Assembly: GCA_964593895.1 (NCBI GenBank)
Contig: CAZQKL010000021.1
Location: forward strand, 1 to 22,068
From: CAZQKL01 sp964593895 [NCBI: uncultured bacterium]
GTDB lineage: Bacteria > DYJV01
Reading direction: 5' to 3'
Length of the DNA: 22,068 bases
Positions 21,883 to 22,068 of the stretch are shown one piece after another (the first letter of the stretch is position 1; each line of letters starts with the position of its first letter). The position numbers were made by a program, and so were the translations under genes. The notes under the pieces were generated by a model that did no database searches, was not told where the DNA came from, and saw only the letters and a program-made list of their open reading frames with translations.

Positions 21883-22068
21883 ATTTTTTATAAATTGCTG
21901 GAAGAAAACTTATTAAAACAATAATTCCAACTCCTATATAAAATTTTAAAGTAAATTTACCTTTTAAAACTTCAAAAATTGAACTACCAAAAACTACATA
22001 TCCAATGCAACCTGGAAGCATAAAAATTAAAGTTGCAAAAAAGTATTCAAAAAATTTTACTCCAGTTA
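21866..22068 (-). CDS. TVP38/TMEM64 (VTT-domain) membrane protein, C-terminal end only
   Basis: The minus strand is open from the window end to a TGA at 21866-21868, giving about 67 C-terminal residues; the 5' part lies beyond the window. The piece contains FFATLIFMLPGCIGYVVFGS and a final membrane segment (YIGVGIIVLISFLPAIY) with a short basic end (KKFKKLQ). The M-L-P-G-x-x-x-Y-V-x-x-G-S pattern is characteristic of the TVP38/TMEM64 (SNARE-associated, DedA-like) family, thought to act as lipid scramblases or transporters in the inner membrane. The end overlaps the convergent kinase gene by 17 bases. Confidence 0.75.
   Translation of the reverse strand, partial: TGVKFFEYFFATLIFMLPGCIGYVVFGSSIFEVLKGKFTLKFYIGVGIIVLISFLPAIYKKFKKLQ

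Overview
The window is a very AT-rich stretch (roughly 27-30% G+C by eye) of a bacterial chromosome. It is almost entirely coding: neighbouring genes mostly overlap by 1-44 bases and I see no non-coding stretch longer than about 70 bases. A full flagellar export/switch/stator operon, a two-membrane style FliL/FliM/FliN set, the futalosine-pathway enzyme MqnA (menaquinone made without MenF/MenD) and a periplasmic binding protein paired with a hybrid sensor kinase suggest a motile, probably anaerobic or microaerophilic, possibly thermophilic Gram-negative lineage (Thermodesulfobacteriota, Deferribacterota, Nitrospirota or Aquificota-like). The phylum cannot be fixed from this sequence alone. I found no tRNA, rRNA, CRISPR array, insertion sequence or integrase.

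Region 1 (1-4753, plus strand) is the most unusual part. It is a tightly coupled four-gene operon: a tandem-domain rhodanese (cut by the window edge), a DUF2064/TIGR04282-type transferase, a TIGR04283-type family 2 glycosyltransferase, and a 999-residue fusion protein. The last one joins a PqqD-like N-terminus, a radical SAM core with a degenerate SPASM-like tail, a methyltransferase carrying the three cysteines expected of arsenite methyltransferases (ArsM/AS3MT), and a cysteine-rich DUF5714 domain. TIGR04282 and TIGR04283 are the two families linked to arsenosugar biosynthesis (earlier called rSAM/selenodomain-associated transferases). The operon therefore looks like a compact, partly fused pathway for an organoarsenical or related (seleno/thio) metabolite. 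That function is inference; the domains and motifs are visible.

Region 2 (11866-4716, minus strand) is a flagellar operon reading: small unknown protein, motA, a MotB-like paralogue without the channel aspartate, motB, fliL, fliM, fliN, fliO, fliP, fliQ, fliR. It encodes the stator, switch and export-gate parts of the motor. It ends at fliR, whose last 38 bases overlap the end of the radical SAM fusion gene tail to tail, with no room for a terminator. An extended -10 promoter (TG-A-TATAAT) lies upstream of the small unknown gene.

Region 3 (11933-21882, plus strand) holds mqnA, a PcrA/UvrD-type helicase and mfd, which are closely packed, then an ABC_sub_bind-family periplasmic protein overlapping a large hybrid histidine kinase. 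The last pair has no permease or ATPase next to it and looks like a sensory pair. At the right edge the C-terminal end of a TVP38/TMEM64 (VTT-domain) membrane protein lies on the minus strand and overlaps the kinase gene tail to tail by 17 bases.
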